Assembly: GCA_026770585.1 (NCBI GenBank)
Contig: MU646314.1
Coordinates: forward strand, 1,461,226 to 1,477,337
Reading direction: 5' to 3'
DNA from: Baffinella frigidus
Lineage: Eukaryota > Cryptophyceae > Cryptomonadales > Baffinellaceae
Length of the DNA stretch: 16,112 nt
Shown here: positions 16,058-16,112 of the stretch, piece after piece
Numbering within the stretch: the stretch's first letter is position 1
How the letters are laid out: every line of letters begins with the position of its first letter
The notes under the pieces: model-generated
What the model was told of the DNA's origin: nothing
The model's database searches: none
Seen by the model: the letters and a program-made list of their open reading frames with translations, nothing else
Translations under genes and position numbers: made by a program

Positions 16058-16112
16058 CGGGGGGGGGGGGGGGGGCTCTCTACCCCCTCCCCCCCCCCCC
16101 CCCCCCCCCCCC
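16058..16112. repeat. Poly-G then poly-C at right edge
   Basis: About 18 G bases are followed by CTCTCTACCCCCT and a terminal C run. Such homopolymers commonly end contigs or carry sequencing error. I see no further TBC exon between 15831 and here. Confidence 0.9.

Noticed and set aside
1-16112. tRNA, rRNA, viral or bacterial operon features
   Set aside because: I found no cloverleaf, rRNA core motif, ribosome-binding-site pattern or viral gene. The coding signal is entirely in split eukaryotic genes.

Overview
This is a nuclear genomic segment from a eukaryote, most likely a microbial alga or related protist. The genes are split by spliceosomal GT-AG introns of about 110 to 1570 bases. The DNA is GC-rich and full of microsatellites, and telomere-type heptamers (CCCTAAA/TTTAGGG) recur inside introns. 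TTTAGGG telomeres occur in several algal lineages (prasinophyte greens, dinoflagellates and others). I cannot name the organism from the sequence; a green alga or another protist with TTTAGGG telomeres is an inference. There is nothing prokaryotic here.

Three split genes can be assembled by hand with consistent splice phases. (1) Plus strand, 148 to about 6112: the C-terminal part of a cation diffusion facilitator (CDF) metal transporter. The membrane half lies off the left edge, and seven exons encode two consecutive CDF-type cytoplasmic domains. (2) Minus strand, 11300 to 7249: a complete six-exon gene of 643 codons. It encodes a type II membrane-anchored collagen-like protein with an N-terminal transmembrane helix, a probable coiled coil, Gly-X-Y stalks and a C-terminal head of three copies of a CC...CG[FW]...WC module that I do not recognise as a named family. 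(3) Plus strand, 11593 to 15830 and beyond: the N-terminal part of a Rab-GAP TBC-domain protein resembling the GRTP1/TBC1D6 type, carrying the IxxDxxR arginine-finger motif and running off the right edge. Genes 1 and 2 are convergent. Genes 2 and 3 are divergent, with 292 bases between their proposed start codons, so they may share a promoter region. No functional pathway obviously links them.

The introns are the unusual part. Most exon edges have one or more decayed tandem copies nearby. CCCTAAA-type arrays repeatedly sit just upstream of 3' splice sites, in the same orientation relative to transcription in all three genes. Two families of short inverted-repeat elements occur: a 118-bp family at TA targets and a family of about 160 bp with apparent 2-bp target duplications. 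Several of their insertions can be checked because an empty copy of the target lies a few hundred bases away. Both window ends run into low-complexity tracts, so the edges may be assembly limits.
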